The notes under the pieces were generated by a model. The model did no database searches, was not told where the DNA came from, and saw only the letters and a program-made list of their open reading frames with translations. A program made the position numbers and the translations under genes. This document shows positions 1 to 11,060 of a stretch of DNA of 64,000 bases, piece after piece. Origin of the DNA: Scleromitrula shiraiana (lineage: Eukaryota; Ascomycota; Leotiomycetes; Helotiales; Sclerotiniaceae). Position 1 is the first letter of the stretch; every line of letters starts with the position of its first letter. Location: assembly GCA_028455995.1 (NCBI GenBank), contig JABELC010000008.1, positions 2,104,501 through 2,168,500 of the forward strand, read 5' to 3'.

Positions 1-875
1 CTGAAGTAGCCGCCAAAGAAGCTTTGAAAAATGAGCTTAACACCACCGAGGAGAAATACTTGAACTTTGCTTCGCGATTCGAATCCGAACTGCTCAAAAG
101 ATTTGAATCGACAATTGAGCTCTCTACAACCAAGGAAGAGAACACAAAACTCGTATCACAGGTAGAGTCGCACTTGGCTACCGCAAAAGGCCTCAACTTT
201 CGACTTGCTACTTCCAAGACGGAAAATTTACACCTCACCTACCAACTAGACTCCGAGTTGGCCGACAAACAAAGACTCAGCCTAGAACTTGTTAAAAACC
301 AGGAGGAAAATACCAAGCTCATCGCTGACCTTGCATCTAAGGCATTTTCAGTCACGAACAATCTGGTTCAAGATGACGTCGCAAACGAAGTGGCATTTTC
401 TGACGGACAAACCATCGAGGTCCACGATGAAAATCAACAACTACATCAAAAGGTTGACGATGTCACCAGCGAACTCCAAGAACTCAAAGAAGAGATTCGA
501 CAACTCGGGGAAGATTGTGCTGCCGAACTTGATGTAGCTCTTCAGAAGCCGGTTAACGAGGATGCAAGAGCTGCCGAGAATCTCAATGCTATTCATCGAG
601 ACCTTGCGGACGAAGATGCGAGAATTGCTGCAGATCTCGATTTGGCACTCCGAATTTCGGATGGTGAGGAGGACAATGCTGATGCCGGTCTCGATGAGGA
701 CGCGAGAATTGCTGCAGATCTTGATTTGTCACTTCGAATGTCGGATCATGAGAACACGAGCGCTGTTGCTGCGAAGTTTAATGCGGCATTTCGGAAATTC
801 AACGAGGAAGAGAATGACAGACATTGGGGGAACGTGGAGTTCATCGCGCGCTACCATGAGAAAAATCCACAATGA
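1..875 (+). CDS. Coiled-coil protein, C-terminal part (5' end outside window)
   Basis: The frame is open from base 3 to the TGA at 873-875, so the window holds only the C-terminal ~290 residues; the true start lies to the left and the TTG at 24 is not a start. The visible part is Glu/Lys/Leu-rich with long heptad-like stretches (coiled coil over roughly the first 170 residues). It is followed by an acidic tail with two near-identical units reading DEDARIAADLDL, at about bases 611-660 and 697-745. Each unit ends in a short helix with the pattern A/S-x-x-x-S-x-x-E. I do not recognise the family. A myosin-tail or golgin-like resemblance is only what any coiled coil would give. The duplicated unit resembles a ubiquitin-interacting motif, but this is speculative. 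Confidence 0.75.
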   Translation, partial: EVAAKEALKNELNTTEEKYLNFASRFESELLKRFESTIELSTTKEENTKLVSQVESHLATAKGLNFRLATSKTENLHLTYQLDSELADKQRLSLELVKNQEENTKLIADLASKAFSVTNNLVQDDVANEVAFSDGQTIEVHDENQQLHQKVDDVTSELQELKEEIRQLGEDCAAELDVALQKPVNEDARAAENLNAIHRDLADEDARIAADLDLALRISDGEEDNADAGLDEDARIAADLDLSLRMSDHENTSAVAAKFNAAFRKFNEEENDRHWGNVEFIARYHEKNPQ

Positions 876-2203
876 TTGGTTTTTAGTTGCGGGCCGGAGA
901 CATCATGGGATGGGTTTCCCTTATTAATCATTTCATTAGTATTAGGTGTGGTTTCTGACAATGCACGTGGCTGGCACGTGCCTCTTATAGTACTGTATAG
1001 TTAACATAGCCTTTCGGCCACAATCCACTCTTTTAGTTAGTATATATAATCCTTTTCTTCATAGAAAATACGAAGAAAAAGATCATATATGAATATACGT
1101 TTTTTTACTATTGTTAACAACTTACCTAAGTGACCCCAACAGTTTCTTTTGTTCATTCATATTGGGTTTTGGGTAATCAAAGTGTCATAAAGTATTAATA
1201 TTTCTGGATGCTAGTATTAACTTAGACATTAGGTAGCATATAAAATTTCAATCTACTCATTCATCTCGGTAAATATTCTTTCTACCTATGGATCAAAAAA
1301 TTCTGTCTTCAAACCCTTTTCCATATTCTCCATCTTATCATCATCATCATCAAAAAAATCTGTAGTTTGTTGAACTGATATTCATGAGAGTTATTCGAAT
1401 CCAAGGATTCCCCTCCAATTCTTGCACAAATTTCTTCCATTCTCCATCCAATGTTGTTGGATCCATCCTACAAGGTGAGATTTACACCTACAATTTCATG
1501 GTTCTATGGCGAGGCATAGGAAAGCTGGATTGCTTTTTCTATTAACTTGATAAAGCTATAGCTCAGTGAATTTTTGGTGCTTTGAAACTAAAGTATTTTT
1601 GTATCACTTTACTGGTACCACTTTCATCTCTAAGATCGTTGTAGTCGTGGCTGAGAAGTGAAATATGTATTACAACATGTCGGCTGACTAGCCCAACGTA
1701 ACGATAGATACCAAAATTTATGCTCGGGATTTAGGACTATTCAATTCCATTGACGTATCTTATGAATTTATCTTTAACTGCAAGCGACTTTATGATCCAC
1801 TCATGCGTATCTGGGGTCTAATGCACATGAGAGCAACATGCAGCATGTCTCATTTGATGTTGCACCGACACGGCAATGTCCCAAAGCTTCAACGTAAAAA
1901 GTAATCAATGGAATAGAAAAAGCCGGAACTATCCCCTTATTATGAATCATTTGAACTCAAGTTCTTATTCTTTTTTCATGGCGTGCCATCCCACGAAAAA
2001 CTCAACGTGATCTTAAGATTTCGAGCTCCCCAAGGTGAAATACTTGAATTCCAATCCACAATGAAACTACTAAGATAATACACTACCTTTATTACCATTA
2101 TTGTCAGTTTTCCGTTGGAGATGCATAAGCTAATTAACCTCTAGGTGAAATGCATAGTTGGTATATTCATCGTTTCAAATAGAGCTTCATCACAGACTTC
2201 AAA
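876..2203. other. Intergenic, no gene recognised
   Basis: This spacer between the end of the coiled-coil gene and the 3' end of the amidohydrolase gene has no long reading frame and no motif I can name. It contains short A/T-rich runs and probably both genes' 3' untranslated regions. Confidence 0.6.
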
Positions 2204-3340
2204 CTATACAATATTATTCCCACTCGTCTCACTCTCACTACTAGCAGAGCTTGTCGGTGTACCTTTCTCGCCATCTTTTTTGATTGCATCTTTTAACCTG
2301 GGAAACAATTCTAATGTGGTATTCCTCATAACTTGCAAGTTCCCTTCTCCATCCCTGCCCATCCACCCATCCAAAAATTCTGATTCTCTCAAGAACGTAT
2401 TTTGTTGTATATCTGGAAACCCACTTCCATATATTATCTTCCCAATCCCGAAAAACTTCTGAGTGTGTTCTACTGACTCCATATCGTTTACTCCAGCCAA
2501 GTTTGTATAGAATGACTTTGCTTCTCGAACAAATTGTTCTCCGGTGGTAACATTCGAGTTAGAATTGTAGTTCAGATTTGCGATATGAGCGCTAACGTAT
2601 TGCAATGTTCCTCCAGCGTTTGGAAGGATAACCTTGATATTTGGAAAGGAAGATATTGCGTTAGAACAAATAAGAGAGCATGCTGTACGTGTGATCTCGT
2701 GTGCAGAATCTACAATGGGTGGAAACAATGGAGATGTAACTGGAGTAGACTCTGGCGTCGGGTGAACTAGAATCACTGCATGGACACGATTCAATTCTTC
2801 GAAGATGGGACGAAACATGGCATGGCCAAGATGCTTGCCTCCGTAGTTTGTGAAAAGAGTAACTCCTTCTGGATTCAGATTATTGTAACAGTATCTAAGG
2901 GTGGCCAACACATCTGAAAGTGATTCTTCTGATATCAAAGGTAGAGTGACAAAAAATCCAAAACTCGTAGGATATCGTAGACGAATATTGTACAGGTATG
3001 TGTTTATTTGTCGACAAAGTGTAGAATCATGAACTTGTGTATGTACAAACGATAAGATAGATGTAGAAATGGAGTTCCGAGCCATGAAATCGAGTGATTT
3101 TTGCGGGGACCAATTCAAGGGCGTGTTATCATCTGCGATTTCTGGAGACCTTTTGAGATCTAATTATTTATTAACAATATTAGCACTATAAGAGAATAGA
3201 TCATACCTACATCTTAGATAAACATGTGGGATTATATGGTGACAAGTGTCAATTTTCTCGACAGTCTTAGAAATATCGATACGAATTGCAGTGATAGATT
3301 GAGGACGAGGTGTGATGTAGCGTAGATGATATTTTTGCAT
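2204..3340 (-). CDS. ACMSD-type amidohydrolase, probably catalytically dead
   Basis: Two exons, 3211-3340 and 2204-3159, flank a 51-nt intron (donor GTAGGT, branch GCTAAT, acceptor TTAG), giving 361 residues, a normal length for the family. The first exon supplies the metal-binding strand IDTCHHIIP. The second carries WSPQKSL, the TNYGG...FEELNR block, the VHP strand and the IIYGSGFP strand of amidohydrolase-2/2-amino-3-carboxymuconate-semialdehyde decarboxylase proteins (TIM barrel, nonoxidative decarboxylation or hydrolysis of ring acids). The first His of HxH is Cys33, the HAGG His is Asn224 and the Asp of GSDFP is Gly290; His35 and His176 remain. In ACMSD these five positions bind zinc or act in catalysis. 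I infer a pseudoenzyme or a strongly altered active site. ATG 3340 is the most upstream in-frame Met that precedes the conserved strand without a stop. Confidence 0.8.
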
Positions 3341-5442
3341 GCAGTATCTGATGAAAGGACTTACATCTTCTCTGTTAACTTTTACGAGTTAATTTAGACT
3401 TTCGACCTCCAATACTCTCAAGAATCATAGGAACAGAAACTGACTTACTATAGAAAACCACAATTGTTATAGAAAATACTACCGCTGCAATTACCACACA
3501 TATTTCTGCGACGGATAACTCCCTCATATTTATTTATATCAGGTCGACAATTAAGTAAACGGTATTTTAAGTAATATTCGTTACTAGGGAGTGATTGATG
3601 TGGACCAAGGAATGATGCGCGAAGGGTAGATAAACCTATATATGAGAACATACCCCTGCGTCATATATATATATATATATCAACGCAGGAAATAAGCCGA
3701 TGTATAACGTTGGCAAATTTCCTCAATATCGTTGTGTGCGATGTAATTTGTCTCATATCATGATAAGTATCCTGTCTAACTCGAAAGTTGATCATATTTT
3801 CCAGCGGATTCTGCCTTGGGTTTGACGCAATGGAGGAAGGTAAACGCTCGAAACGAACTTCGCGAACGACAATTCAGAATATGTTACAGATATCATCGCG
3901 TCTCTAATGCATTTGACTTCACATATAAATTCTCGGTCAGAGCTTGAGAAGGGATTATTTGCCTAGAAATCACCTCTCCAAGGCTATGCAAGGAGCTGTT
4001 TTTTTTTGGGAAGGTGTATAAAGTGGTATCTGCCTCACTTACCCCCACATTTAAACTCCGCATTTCAATAAAACTTACCTACATTTGTGAATCATAGCCA
4101 CCAGATTGATCTGAATGTATAATCGCTTCTCTTATCTTGTTTGTGTTCATACATCTCATCAAAAAATGAACATCTTGAAATCCCCGAAAATTATAGATGA
4201 GAGGTCGTCAAATTAAACTGGACGTGCATGATGTTCAGTGTTCGCAGAGTACATGATAGCTAGCGATCAATGGAGATCAAGTGCTGTTTGTTCTTGTATC
4301 ACTTTCATGCTGTGTTACGAATATCCATGTACATTATGTATGAAATTATTTCCACTCGGCAATTCAAGTGGTGGGACTCTGATGAAATAGCAAGTTGTAG
4401 CACAATTAGCTCATGGGATGTTGTCAACTCTTGAACTGATATGTAACACATGTTGATGGGGGAGAAACACTTCTTGATCTAGGTCGAATCCAAGAACATC
4501 GATTACAATTATTCCACTTTAACATCTATAGAATATCTTGGTTTTAACTTCCATTGAGAAAGTTTTGAAATTGTGAGTTATGGATTCCCGTCTTGATCTA
4601 TACGAACTATCGCAGTAGCCAAAGTTGAATTTGTACTTTTGATCTTCTGACCTTGAATTGAAAGCTTTCGTGCGTTGATTAATTGATTGCTAATTGATAT
4701 TGAAGCAACAACATACGCTAATTAATGTATAATCTATCAAAAAAAAAACGCATTTCCAAATTTAAAACATTCAATGACATAAAGAATCGCCCAATGATAT
4801 TCTGAACAACCAGAGTGTTGAGTTATATATTTCGATATGGAGTACCGAAGTATTGAATTGCTTGATTTAACCCCAACACAAAATATATTTAACTTTCCAG
4901 ATACCTTGAGATATCGAGCAAAGAGAGATCTTTTTCTCCAATGTGTTCTCTATGCTTTCTCCCAACTTCATTCACTCTGCATTCGTGATCTTCCTAGATA
5001 TAAAGTCAATAAATTCCCAACCTTCATGGATATGCATTTCTTCTAACATCAAGTTGAGCCTTCCACAAGAACTACGAAAAGGTGACAATTTGAGATATAT
5101 TCTGAGAACCTGCTTGTGCCTTTTGTACAGAGGCCTCCCTATCGTTTCTGTTGATCATATTATGACGGTCTTTTTTCACCTATGCTTCGTATAGATTGAG
5201 TTCAAATTGCCCAGTGCCGGTACACATACAACCCTCAAAAAATGGGCAGGTATTCTAATAACCCCGGAATGTCAAAGTTTGTATTCCACGAAAATATTTG
5301 TTTTCTTAAAGAACAAAGATATGAAGGAATCTCATGGCAGTCATGGTTCTGGAGTTGGTCCTTCTAAACAGTGATTTATATCGTATCCAACTTCATTCAA
5401 TTATTTCCCCTAAAACCAAGTTAAATCTCTATTCTGAATGAT
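3341..5442. other. Intergenic, no gene recognised
   Basis: About 2.1 kb without a supported gene. It holds a short (AT)n run near 3664-3681 and a few open frames under 85 codons (for example around 4837-5194) with no recognisable motif. Since a truncated NLR N-terminus lies just to the right on the minus strand, part of this stretch may be its decayed downstream portion, but I could not read any NACHT motif in it. Confidence 0.5.
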
Positions 5443-5664
5443 TCAAGATCTGATCTTGCCTTGTATTGTAGTGTTTGGTGTTGGAGACTTTGCCAGACCA
5501 TTTGTAAGGTTTCTGAGATCTTTAGTGATAACCTCAAGTTCGTCATGGTGTGTTAAAGTACCCCGCTCGTACAGCTCAAGACCATCAGACACTAGTTTAA
5601 AACCAAAGCCAATAAACTGCACAATAGCGCTCGCAATGCCGGTAGCATTTAAAGGGTCGATCAT
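5443..5664 (-). pseudogene. Orphan N-terminal domain of a fungal NLR/STAND-type protein
   Basis: A 73-residue frame starts at an ATG on the minus strand and opens with MIDPLNATGIASAIVQFIGF, followed by a helix with GLELYERG and a helix with ELEVITKDLRNLTNGL. This order (MDPL-ALG-AS-VVQF, then LYxxG, then E-xxxT-DL) is the N-terminal helical domain found in front of NACHT or ankyrin modules in many ascomycete NLR-like proteins. The frame stops after about 73 residues, and no nucleotide-binding domain is visible downstream (lower coordinates). It may be a truncated relic, a stand-alone small protein, or the first exon of a decayed gene. Domain assignment is from pattern memory and moderately sure; pseudogene status is inference. 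Confidence 0.5.
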
Positions 5665-6953
5665 AATGTGAAAATGATGAACTTCAGACGATATGTCAGT
5701 GCAAGGCTTTGCCTAAAAATGTAAGTCAGCACAGCCTGGTCGTGAATTTGGCTTCTATCGCTTCCCGTACAATACCCTGTCGATGAAGCTATTCACATTT
5801 TGGATTAAGACGTCATCGATCGTACTTCTCGTATTCAATCATCGCAATTCCTTCTCTGTAGATATATGACTTCCAGCGAGCTCAAAACAAAACAATACAT
5901 CTCACGAAAAGTAAGGTCTATCAAACTGAAAAAAAAAACAGTATAACGTCCAACCCGATATAGACTTAAAGCCGTTTTGGCGTAGTAACGATATTAACAA
6001 AAAAGAAACCATCGGCTAGTGAAAGTTCAACCCGTATTTTCTTCAAACAACACCTGCGTTTTAAAACTCATCTGCTTTCTCCTTCCACTCCTCCCTTTCA
6101 TTGACTGAAGGAGATGAGAAAAAGCGAATTTGAATATGCTGACCAACATCAACCGCTATATATACCACTATTCCTCAACCATTCCAACACCATCCACCAC
6201 ATCAACCCTCCTCACCCCAGCCAAACTCACAGCATATCATCCATCTATGTAACACCTACAACTCAATTCTCCAGAACGAACAACTGAAACCCGCATCTAA
6301 ATTTATCATGACATCCACCCACCGGGCCAACAAAATTCCGGTCCAAACCAAAACCATCATATCAAGGATCACCCCATCAACCCATCCAACCATATACATG
6401 CATGCATATATATATGCGTACTGGCAAATAAGCAAGCCACAAAGCTTAACCAAACATCACATCAAGCCGAGTGGTGAGTTAAAGTTTAAGTTCAAGGCTT
6501 GAATTTAGATGGATATTTTGTTCATGCGATGCAAGGGGGAAGTCTAGTCCAGCGCCTTGTTAACGATTCGTGTGTGTTCGGCTGCGGGGAATTATACTAT
6601 CGAGTACTATATGATATCAACTGCGGCAGTTGCCTGGTTTTTATAAAATAATGCACGATTATCAAATTAATTCGAAATGGCGAAATAGAGGAAGAATAGA
6701 TCACATTGTCGTATAAAATCATGTAATCATCGCACAAGAATATATGCACAATATTTTCTTAAAGTTAAGACATGAGTTCGGGGAGTATATTAATTAAGAA
6801 AAACGGACATTGAAGTCCTTTAATTTGCTCGTATGTATGTGTCTGTTTGTTCATCCGCCATCTTCTAATTGTAGTTGTTTTCTACGTCCCCATTTCCATT
6901 ACCCACTCCACTCCACCCCCTCCATCTCGGCCCATCTTATCTCACCCCCCCAT
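5665..6953. other. Intergenic, no gene recognised
   Basis: Mixed-composition spacer between the NLR fragment and the 3' end of the ferritin-like gene. Open frames are short and featureless. The last ~100 bases are pyrimidine-rich on the + strand and probably include the 3' untranslated region of the gene to the right. Confidence 0.5.
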
Positions 6954-8010
6954 CTAAGAGATCTGCAAAACCATCGGCCCAGCAACTGTAATATCATCCG
7001 TCAACGCCCCCCCATTAGCCGGAATACTACTCGCCAAATTTAAATACGTATCTCCAGCCAACCCCTGCGGAACCGCACACTGCCCATTGGTAAACGGCGT
7101 GAATGCCGTTCCCCCCGTCTGTCCCCCATTAGTAAACGCACAAGACGTTGCGCCCTGCGCTTGCGTCGAAATCTGCAGATTGGAGCCAGCTGTAATTTGA
7201 GTTCCGTTTCCACCGGTTACACCCGTCATCGTGAGAGTGGGGAAGGGTGTAATGGCGAGGTTGGATCCGGTGGGACAGGAGGCAATGAATGGAGCGGCGA
7301 GGGAAAAGACGTTGCGAATTCCGAGGGGAGTGTCGAATGCGCTTGGGACCGCGGCGACTTTGGATGCGGTTCGGATGAATGTTTGATGGCGGGCTTCTAC
7401 CGTAACAATTTCCGCAGCGACGGTAAGAACAGCTGGACTCTTTACAAGTGGTGCAGCGCCCAAATAAGCAGAAACACCAATGTTCTCCAACACATTAGCA
7501 GTAGCGACCATGTTGGCAGCGGTGGTGAAATTAAAATTGTAGGTACACATAGCGACGGGTTGAGTGCCTGTTGCAGCGATGGCGCTATTGAGTGTTGTGA
7601 CGTGAGTAGCTTCGGTCATACCGACCATTTTTAAATCGGTGATTTCTTGAGGCGTTAGTCCTAGGGCAGCAAAGTCGCTATCGGGGAATTTGGCGAAGCC
7701 TTGTTGGTAGAAAGATGTTTCGAGGTTTTCGAGGGTGAGGGCGCTGCGAAAGTTAGTTGGCTTTTTTTTTTCTCCTTCTCTCTGTTCAATGTATATTAGG
7801 AGAGGAGGTAGGAAGCAAAACATACAATTGCAAAATATCAACATCAGTCAAATTAGCTGGAAGACCCGTAGCCGTAACTTGACGCGCAGAAATCTCATAC
7901 AATCTCAACGCTCTCTCATGAAGTTGCGGTTGAGCAGGTGCAGCAGTAACCGTTGAACTCGCCGTCATCAAACCGGCCACTAATCCCATGTATTGATTAA
8001 ATCTAGGCAT
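6954..8010 (-). CDS. Secreted ferritin-like domain protein (Rds1/LsdA-type)
   Basis: Exon 1 is 7826-8010 and exon 2 is 6954-7743, joined across an 82-nt intron (donor GTATGT, acceptor GCAG); the spliced protein has 324 residues. It opens with a signal peptide (hydrophobic core GLVAGLMTASSTVTA, Ala-rich cleavage region). The junction reads DILQFALTLENLE, the start of the ferritin-like bundle. Conserved diiron-type ligands are all present in order: E of TLENLE, the E-x-x-H of TEATH, E of VLENIG and the E-x-x-H of VEARH. This is the fungal ferritin-like family that includes stress-responsive Rds1 and the Aspergillus late-sexual-development protein LsdA. The second half is Gly/Thr/Asn-rich and may be a cell-wall or extracellular region. 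Exact biochemical function is unknown for the family; a secreted location is inferred from the signal peptide. Confidence 0.88.
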
Positions 8011-9470
8011 ATTGACTATGCTGATTGTTGTGATTGATTGTTTTGTTTGTTGATTTATATATAAATGATTGGTATAATGATAGATAGATAGACAGCAAGA
8101 CCAGCCTGAATGTGTGTATATATGTATATTACAATCAAGTAAAAATTAATATAAAAAATAAAGAAATTAAGTATATAGAATCGAAGACATAAATTAAGTT
8201 TTATCTCTTTTAAAAAAAGTAATGAATGAAAAGCAAACCAGCGCTCTGAATTCCAATCGTTCGTTGGTCAAAATGTTCTAATGAAGAGATGGAGGAAAAG
8301 GAAAAGAAAAAGAAGAGAACTTTCTCAACATGGGAGGGACGTGATGTCCTTTTTATCAATGCAAAATTTCATATAATATCAGTTCAAACTTCATACACAT
8401 CCCCCTCTCCCATCATGCATCCCATCAAATATCCGTTTCGACCGGCTCACCAGAGATCCCGTAAACTGCATGTCATACTACACAATAATATCATCATGCC
8501 ATACAATGTCCCACCCTACCGTGGTAAAAAATAACATAATCCCTCCGAACGAACACCTACCTGTGACCCTATGCAACACATACCATCCCCGTCCCCAGCT
8601 TCCATACCCATTGATCTTCGTCCCAAACACCTTGGCAATCCCCCGGCCCTTTCCACTTCGCATCCCCTTTCGCATCTCGAGATTATCCAATCGTAACACA
8701 CCCTCCTTTGTTGCAATATCCACCTTCGGAAAGTATAGCTTGGAAAAACTAAGCTTAATGCAATCCACATAAAAAAATTCGCGTGGGTAGTCATCGCATC
8801 CCAAGGGGCCAGCACGGATCATACTCGCTAAACGTGGCGTACTGTCTCAACCCCGTTTCAGCAGGCATTTATATCCCGGTTCATAATGTTTCGTCTGGAA
8901 TTTTTATTATATTCCTTCCTTCATCCGTTTAGTAGTACTTATATTTCTTCGCTGTATTTACTCATACATGCTCACATCATACACAGATCATACTCATACT
9001 CATACTACCTAAGTACGTACGGGATGAAGAAGTTCCGACCGCGTCTCATTCAGTCACTCAACATCCCCCCAAATATCTATCCATATGATACAACCAAACA
9101 AGTCCACATAGTTATATAGATCTAAACGTTGAATATCAATATCTCAAATAAATAAACAATCAAAACATATCATCCAAAAACTATCTAAATAACTACCTAT
9201 ACCCCTAACAATTATCCAATCAATCATTCATTCGAAAACTACATCGACTGATTAGATCATCTAACATATTACCCCGACATCAAAATCAACACCCAAGATC
9301 TTTACTAACACATATGACATGCCCATCAACATCAAAATCCTTTCTCCCTACCAACATGAAGGTGGCATAAACCATCACAATTACATCTGTTTCATTTCAT
9401 CTTATCTTTCCCGATTACATCACAGCTTACTTACCGTCCGTCCGAGCCTCTCCTCTTCTCTTAATCCTTT

Positions 9471-9547
9471 CATCCATCCATCCATCCATCCATCCATCCA
9501 TCCACTATATACGTAAAATGCTCACTCACTCACTCACTCACTCACTC
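9471..9547. repeat. Adjacent tetranucleotide microsatellites (CCAT)n and (CACT)n
   Basis: About eight CATC/CCAT units occupy 9471-9503, followed after 17 bases by about six CACT units at 9521-9547. Both lie in the G-poor strand segment. Confidence 0.95.
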
Positions 9548-9699
9548 GTTCATCAAACATATAAAAATCCAATTTTCATCAACCCAATATAAATTACTAG
9601 TATAAAAACAATAAATTTATTCATCCGAGTCTATCTTCAAGTTAAACAATTGATTAATCCCATTCCATTTTCTTTTTTTCTTTCTCCCGGGCCTTTTGC

Positions 9700-9720
9700 T
9701 TTCTTTCTTTCTTTCTTTCC
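9700..9720. repeat. (CTTT)n microsatellite
   Basis: Roughly five consecutive CTTT units directly downstream of a C/T-rich stretch. Confidence 0.9.
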
Positions 9721-11060
9721 TATTCTATTAATATCTAAATATCTACTAGTATCAATCTATTAATAATAACTATATAACTATCCATATACCAGTATAACCA
9801 TCCATAACCATCCATAACCATCCATATATATATATATATATACATATACAAATAAAAAAAAACATATCTACAACCCATCCATCTACTAGTACCTATCTTA
9901 TATCAATTAAATCTATACTATACTACTAGTATCATGATGCATACCAGTACCATCTATACCAACCAACCCATCAATTCATCCTCCACATCTCAAACTTGAA
10001 CATCTCAATCCTTCAATCTTACCTCAATCTTACCTCAATCCTACTTCACTTTACTTCACTTTACATCACATCACATCACATCATCACCATCATCACAATC
10101 ACAATCATCATTATTTCACAATCAGCAAAAAAGAGAAAAAAAAAAGAATAAAAAAAACGTCCCAAAATATTAAATATAAAAGGAAAAGCTTATTCACTAT
10201 CTCAACTCAACTAATCCATCCCATCCCATCCCATCCCATTCACCTACTTAAATCTCATCTCCATCCTCATCTTCATATCTTAACATCATCTTATCCCTCC
10301 CTCCCTCCATCCATTTCCATCTACCTATTCATTTCATTTCTATATTCCCAGCCCAACCCGATCCAGATATGCTCAGTACAATTCCAGTTCCAGTTCCAAT
10401 TCCATTTCAAGCAACTAATCAACCAACCAACCAACCAATCAATCAATCCTTAATTACCACTCTCATTTTCCCTCCCCATCTGTTATCCATCCATCCATTC
10501 CCCTGCCCCCCTACCATCATAATATTTCCCCCTTCTCTTCCCAAACCAAATCATTTTTTCATCAACCCTCCCTCACTCACCCATACTCAAACCTCAAACT
10601 TCGAACTCAAACCAACCATAAGAAGACACATCACATCAAACAATCCCAATTGATTCCTCCTCCTCCCCTCCCATCAATGAATCCCCTCAAAACCCTTCCA
10701 TCCATCCCTCATTTATCTTCAAACCTTCATTCATTAACATGACTACCTGACAAGTAAGTAGTTATTGAATAATTGATTAATCTCGGCCAATTATTGGAAA
10801 AAAGAGAAAGTAAGAACTTTTTCCCATAAACAGATATATTATCAATGGAAAAGCAAGCAAGAGGGAAAAAAACACAAAAGATAAAATGCTCTTTCCCTCC
10901 TTAACCCTTCACAAACATATGCATGCATCATGGATTTAATATCGATATACAATGTCGATCGATCAATCAATCAAAAAGGATGACAGACATGTTATCGAAC
11001 AAAAACCCTCGAGGATATTGGAATGAAATGACGAGGTTAATGACACTATTAAAGGAAAAA

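Larger units (their letters stand above)
8011..11060. other. 3-kb gene-free spacer, microsatellite-rich and G-poor on the + strand
   Basis: This spacer lies between the start of the ferritin-like gene and the 3' end of SSD1, both on the minus strand. From about 9060 to 10740 the + strand has very few G residues and is built of CA/CT/CAT-type low-complexity words. Several tandem repeats are listed separately. Short frames at 8289-8822 look like non-coding sequence. It may act as a long promoter/leader for the ferritin-like gene or carry an unannotated transcript; nothing in the sequence settles this. Confidence 0.6.

Noticed and set aside
4837..5194. Two overlapping + strand frames of 69 and 83 codons
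   Set aside because: No recognisable motif, unfavourable codon mix and mutual overlap; they may overlie decayed minus-strand DNA.
7161..7634. 157-codon + strand frame
   Set aside because: It is an exact shadow of the ferritin-like gene, rich in Gly/Ser/Cys and without conserved content.
8478..8822. Minus-strand frames of 99-114 codons upstream of the ferritin-like gene
   Set aside because: They overlap each other and a + strand frame, with no motif; likely spacer sequence.
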